Shown: positions 61,370 through 64,000 of the stretch, piece by piece
Numbering within the stretch: position 1 is the first letter of the stretch
Layout of the letters: the number at the start of each line of letters is the position of its first letter
Source of the DNA: Thiobacillus sp. UBA3361
GTDB lineage: Bacteria; Pseudomonadota; Gammaproteobacteria; Burkholderiales; Thiobacillaceae
Assembly (NCBI GenBank): GCA_002360535.1
Contig: DEQR01000059.1
Coordinates: forward strand, 1-64,000
Direction of reading: 5' to 3'
DNA length: 64,000 nucleotides
The notes under the pieces: model-generated
The model's database searches: none
Told to the model about the DNA's origin: nothing
What the model saw: only the letters and a program-made list of their open reading frames with translations
Translations under genes and position numbers: made by a program

Positions 61370-61685
61370 GGTGTTGATGGGTCGGTGTGTTCCGGCATGC
61401 CGGTGAACTCCGTACGGCTGAAGGGCGCTGATCGGGAAGCCGCGGTTTCAAGGCGGCCCGTTGGGCCGCTGCCCTCTCCCCACGGGGGAGGGGGTTGTTT
61501 TCCTCAGGGGTTCCTGAGCATCCATCTGCATGAAAGTTACCGTGACTGTGGTAGGAGAACCGGCAGACGGAACAACCCCTCTTTCGCGCCGCAGGCGGCG
61601 CTCCACAGGGCTCCATCCGTGGGGTGGCCTCTCTAGCCATGAACGGTTGATCGGGACGAGGCCGGTCCTCGGAGAATGCGCGCCA
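61370..61685. repeat. Intergenic region with C/G palindrome, copy D
   Basis: 316 bp between hydrolase 2 and the acyl carrier protein. Holds GCGGCCCGTTGGGCCGC (61453-61469) joined to CCCTCTCCCCACGGGGGAGGGGG (61472-61495), the same composite as inside hydrolase 2. The rest has no gene, RNA or clear promoter that can be supported, apart from AACCGTTCATGGC (on the - strand near 61640), which is shared with the block at 49102. Confidence 0.75.
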
Positions 61686-61934
61686 TCAGGCCTGCGTTTT
61701 CTCCTCCACGAAGCGCACCAAACTGCCCAGGGTCGCAAACGTATCCGCGCTGATTTCGTCATCCATCACGGTGATGTCGAATTGTTCCTCCAGCTTGGCG
61801 ATGAGACCCACCACGGCCATGGAGTCCAGCTCGGGCAGGGCACCCAGCAGGGGCGTGTCGGGGGTCATGCTGTCGGCGCGGGTGCCCAGGTTCAGGGTAG
61901 CCGCAAGCAGGGTCTTGATCTGGTTCTGAATCAT
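61686..61934 (-). CDS. Acyl carrier protein, exosortase A-associated
   Basis: 82-residue acyl carrier protein. MIQNQIKTLLAATLNLG at the N-terminus, GALPELDSMAVVGLIAKLEEQFDITVMDDEIS with the phosphopantetheine serine in the LDSM motif (a DSL-like site), and a final helix FATLGSLVRFVEEKTQA. Exosortase A loci often include such a dedicated carrier next to an AMP-forming ligase, GNAT and hydrolases, suggesting acyl transfer to the exopolysaccharide or its precursor. It is divergent from the GNAT gene. Confidence 0.94.
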   Translation of the reverse strand: MIQNQIKTLLAATLNLGTRADSMTPDTPLLGALPELDSMAVVGLIAKLEEQFDITVMDDEISADTFATLGSLVRFVEEKTQA

Positions 61935-62028
61935 CGATGTCTCGGGGTCGAATGCTGGGAAGAGTGGCGGACCGGGCCGCTGGCGAGTCGATGTTATTCT
62001 ATCCCGCATTCCGTGTCCGACTGCTGCC

Positions 62029-63120
62029 TTGGAAGCCGACATCACCACCGAGGTGCAATGCCTCGTGGATTTCCCCCCGTTGATGACTGCGCCGGTGGCC
62101 GGGCACTTCATGCAGGCGCCGGGCTTCGACCTGGACTTGCAGTGGTTCGAGCACCTGGCCAGGACCGCGCTGACACCGGCTCCCAGACTGCGGCTCTGGC
62201 AGGCCGCGAATGCCACGGAGCGGTTGTTGCTGCCGATGCATGAAATGCCCCGGCACGGCTGGGGGATGCGCCGTTTGCATGCCCTGGCCAACTATTACAC
62301 TTCCCTGTTCGCGTCCATCGGCGACGCGAACATGCGCGACCGGGGATTGCGGGCCATCTGCGCCCAGGTGGCCCGGACCAAGCCGGCCTGGGACGTGGTG
62401 GACCTGCACCCCATGGACCCCGGGAGTGAAGACTTCGCGCTGTTGTCCGACGCCCTGCGCGAGGCAGGCTTTCGGGTTCACCGTTATTTTTGCTTCGGCA
62501 ATTGGCATCTGCCCTGCGCGGGTCTGAGCTTCGCCGACTACTGGTCGAGCCGGCCTTCGCCACTGCGGAATACCCACAATCGCAAAGAAAAGGCCTTTCT
62601 CCGGGACGGAAGGGGGCGTCTGGATATCGTGCGGGGAGGCGGCGATTTGGACCGCGCAATCCAAGCCTATGAACAGGTTTACGCCGCCAGCTGGAAAGTG
62701 CCGGAGCCCCACCCCGAGTTCATCCCCGGCCTGCTCCGCCTGGCCGCCGCTCGTGACTGGCTGCGTCTTGGCCTCGCCTGGTATGACGGCAAGCCCGTGG
62801 CGGCGCAAATCTGGCTGGTGGTCAATCGGCGTGCCTCCATCTACAAACTGGCCTACGACGAACGCTACGCCGCCCTGTCCGCCGGCACCCTGCTGACCGC
62901 GCATCTCATGAAACACGTGCTGGATGCCGATAAGGTGGCGGAAGTCGATTACCTGATAGGCGACGAACCCTACAAGCAGGACTGGATGGCTCATCGACGG
63001 GAACGCTGGGGCATCGTTGCCTACAATGCGCGCACCTTGCGGGGCCGACTGGGATCCGTCCGGCAGACGCTGGGGGAGTGGCGGCGTAGGCGGTTGGCGG
63101 ATCAAGCACCGCCAGGATGA
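62029..63120 (+). CDS. GNAT/FemAB-like acetyltransferase, exosortase locus
   Basis: 363 residues from TTG at 62029 (ATG at 62083 is an alternative). FGNWHLPCAGLSFADYWSSRPSPLRNTHNRKEKAFLRDGRGRLDIVRGGGDLDRAIQAYEQVYAASWKVPEPHPEFIPGLLRLAA contains the conserved lysine/arginine region, and LGLAWYDGKPVAAQIWLVVNRRASIYKLAYDERYAALSAGTLLTAHLMKHVLDADKVAEVDYLIGDEPYKQDWM is the acetyl-CoA-like core. It matches the BioF2-like acetyltransferase class. Probably transfers an acyl or aminoacyl group using the neighbouring carrier protein. Confidence 0.86.
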   Translation: MEADITTEVQCLVDFPPLMTAPVAGHFMQAPGFDLDLQWFEHLARTALTPAPRLRLWQAANATERLLLPMHEMPRHGWGMRRLHALANYYTSLFASIGDANMRDRGLRAICAQVARTKPAWDVVDLHPMDPGSEDFALLSDALREAGFRVHRYFCFGNWHLPCAGLSFADYWSSRPSPLRNTHNRKEKAFLRDGRGRLDIVRGGGDLDRAIQAYEQVYAASWKVPEPHPEFIPGLLRLAAARDWLRLGLAWYDGKPVAAQIWLVVNRRASIYKLAYDERYAALSAGTLLTAHLMKHVLDADKVAEVDYLIGDEPYKQDWMAHRRERWGIVAYNARTLRGRLGSVRQTLGEWRRRRLADQAPPG

Positions 63121-63149
63121 AAAACCGTTCGAGCGCGATACTCGGAGCA

Positions 63150-63185
63150 CCCCTCCCCCGCGGGGGGAGGGGCCGGGGGAGAGGG
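63150..63185. repeat. C/G-rich palindromic repeat, copy E
   Basis: CCCCTCCCCCGCGGGGGGAG then GGGCCGGGGGAGAGGG, 30 bp after the GNAT gene stop codon and about 70 bp before the ligase start codon. Same type as the copy inside the glycosyltransferase at 51059. Confidence 0.88.
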
Positions 63186-63255
63186 AACGGGTAGGGCGAC
63201 GTTCATGAAGCTGGGTGGCTGTCGCTCTGCCCGTTAGGCCGTTGGAGAATCATCG

Positions 63256-64000
63256 TTGACCACACTGATACACGATCTGATCGAACACCGGGCTGGCCTG
63301 GATCCAGAGGCTTCGGCCTTGAAAGACGGCCCGGCCACCCAGTCCTATGGCCAGCTCGCCACTGAGGTCCGCCAGGCGGCGAATCTTTACCTGGGCGCCG
63401 ACCTGGAACGTTGGGAGCGGGTGGCGGTGTATCTGGAAAAGCGCCTGGACACGGTCATTGCCCTGTTCGGCGCGGCGGCCGCGGGCGGCGTGTTCGTGCC
63501 GGTGAACCCGCTGCTCAAGGCTGAACAGGTGGCGCACATCCTCACCGATTGCAACGTGCGCATCCTGGTCACCTCCCCTGAGCGGCTCGAACTGCTGCGC
63601 CCGGTGCTGGCTCATTGCCGGGACCTGCGCGCCGTGGTCCTGGTGGGCGAAGCGCAGGCGGCCCCCCTCGACGGGCTGGAGCTGCTGCCCTGGGCAGAAC
63701 GGCAGCAGGCCCCCGCTGGGCGGCCCCACCGGGTCATCGACCAGGACATGGCCGCCATCCTGTACACCTCCGGCAGCACCGGCCGGCCCAAAGGGGTGGT
63801 GCTGTCGCACCGCAACCTGGTGGCGGGCGCCGAGAGCGTGTCCCAGTACCTGGAAAACACCCCGGAGGACCGCATCCTGTCGGTGCTGCCCCTGTCCTTC
63901 GACTACGGCCTGTCCCAGCTCACCACCGCCTTCCGCGTCGGCGCCTGCGCGGTGCTCATGAACTACCTGCTGCCGCGGGACGTGATCCGCGCCGTGGAGC
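63256..64000 (+). CDS. AMP-forming acyl ligase, exosortase A-associated, 3' end missing
   Basis: The 248 visible residues start at TTG 63256, the only start after an in-frame TAG at 63235, with GGAGAA 6 bases upstream. LIHDLIEHRAGLDPEASALKDGPATQSYGQL, VPVNPLLKAEQVAHILTDCNVRILVTSPERL and the P-loop AAILYTSGSTGRPKGVVLSHRNLV are diagnostic of the ANL superfamily, TIGR03098 group. Such ligases probably activate a fatty or amino acid and load the nearby acyl carrier protein. The window cuts it in the middle of the adenylation domain. In similar loci a PLP-dependent decarboxylase follows. Confidence 0.93.
   Translation, partial: MTTLIHDLIEHRAGLDPEASALKDGPATQSYGQLATEVRQAANLYLGADLERWERVAVYLEKRLDTVIALFGAAAAGGVFVPVNPLLKAEQVAHILTDCNVRILVTSPERLELLRPVLAHCRDLRAVVLVGEAQAAPLDGLELLPWAERQQAPAGRPHRVIDQDMAAILYTSGSTGRPKGVVLSHRNLVAGAESVSQYLENTPEDRILSVLPLSFDYGLSQLTTAFRVGACAVLMNYLLPRDVIRAVE

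Overview
The window is a high-GC contig, about 60-65% GC by eye with clearly poorer patches, from a Gram-negative bacterium. It most resembles a betaproteobacterium, probably Rhodocyclales or a near relative. The evidence for this is the tkt-gap-pgk-pyk-fba//purC order, a ccoNOQP cbb3 oxidase operon with ccoG and a FixH-like gene, a BioC/BioH biotin pathway, and a large exosortase A (XrtA/EpsH) exopolysaccharide locus. Genus-level placement is inference. The first 14-15 bases match the end of a standard Illumina adapter, so this is the raw end of an assembled contig and purC is cut there. The right end is an arbitrary cut inside an AMP-forming ligase gene.

Layout. 1-7.7 kb (- strand): central carbon genes tkt, gap, pgk, pyk and fba, a strong terminator, then purC. 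8-16.7 kb: an inositol-monophosphatase-family enzyme and a thioredoxin-like protein (-), then rsmE, argA, a PAS-GGDEF-EAL protein, a YbiT-type ABC-F ATPase and a small lipoprotein (+). 16.7-23 kb (-): FixH-like, ccoG, terminator, ccoPQON, and an Rrf2 Fe-S regulator with three cysteines just upstream of ccoN. 23-30.8 kb (-): a biotin operon, small membrane protein-bioB-bioF-bioH-bioC-(MBOAT O-acyltransferase)-(SGNH/AlgX-like)-bioD, so two polysaccharide-acetylation-type genes sit inside biotin synthesis. 30.8-34.5 kb: comF (+), then a REP-associated tyrosine transposase (RAYT) bracketed by two near-identical 62-bp REP palindromes, then dgt and aroB (-).

34.7-64 kb is one exosortase A locus. 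It begins with a fused exosortase-EpsI gene. Next on the + strand come glycosyltransferases, a class II amidotransferase, a methyltransferase, a CapK-like adenylating enzyme, an O-antigen-ligase-type 'O-glycosylation ligase', a flippase, an AAC(3)-like acetyltransferase and an alpha/alpha-toroid protein. A 0.7-kb non-coding block packed with palindromic repeats follows, then three more glycosyltransferases, a gutted acyltransferase pseudogene and a second flippase. A lower-GC block on the - strand (about 55.4-59.4 kb) carries an acyltransferase, a methyltransferase, a family 2 glycosyltransferase and a secreted TPR protein. The locus then continues with the exosortase-associated hydrolases 1 and 2 and an acyl carrier protein (-), and, divergently, a GNAT/FemAB-like protein and an AMP-forming acyl ligase (+). 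Together these would build, acylate, flip and polymerise an exopolysaccharide and process PEP-CTERM proteins. No PEP-CTERM substrate and no PrsK/PrsR regulator pair is visible inside the window.

The strongest unexpected signal is the density of small repeats and their intrusion into genes. (i) REP palindromes supply the stop codons of comF, the RAYT gene and aroB. (ii) A C/G-rich palindromic repeat lies in frame inside two coding sequences, a glycosyltransferase and hydrolase 2, and also occurs between genes. (iii) Arrays of 7-bp units with different sequences occur at several loci, including in frame in bioC, at the start of bioH and at the 3' end of the GGDEF-EAL gene; one is a symmetric CAAG/CTTG palindrome between gap and pgk.
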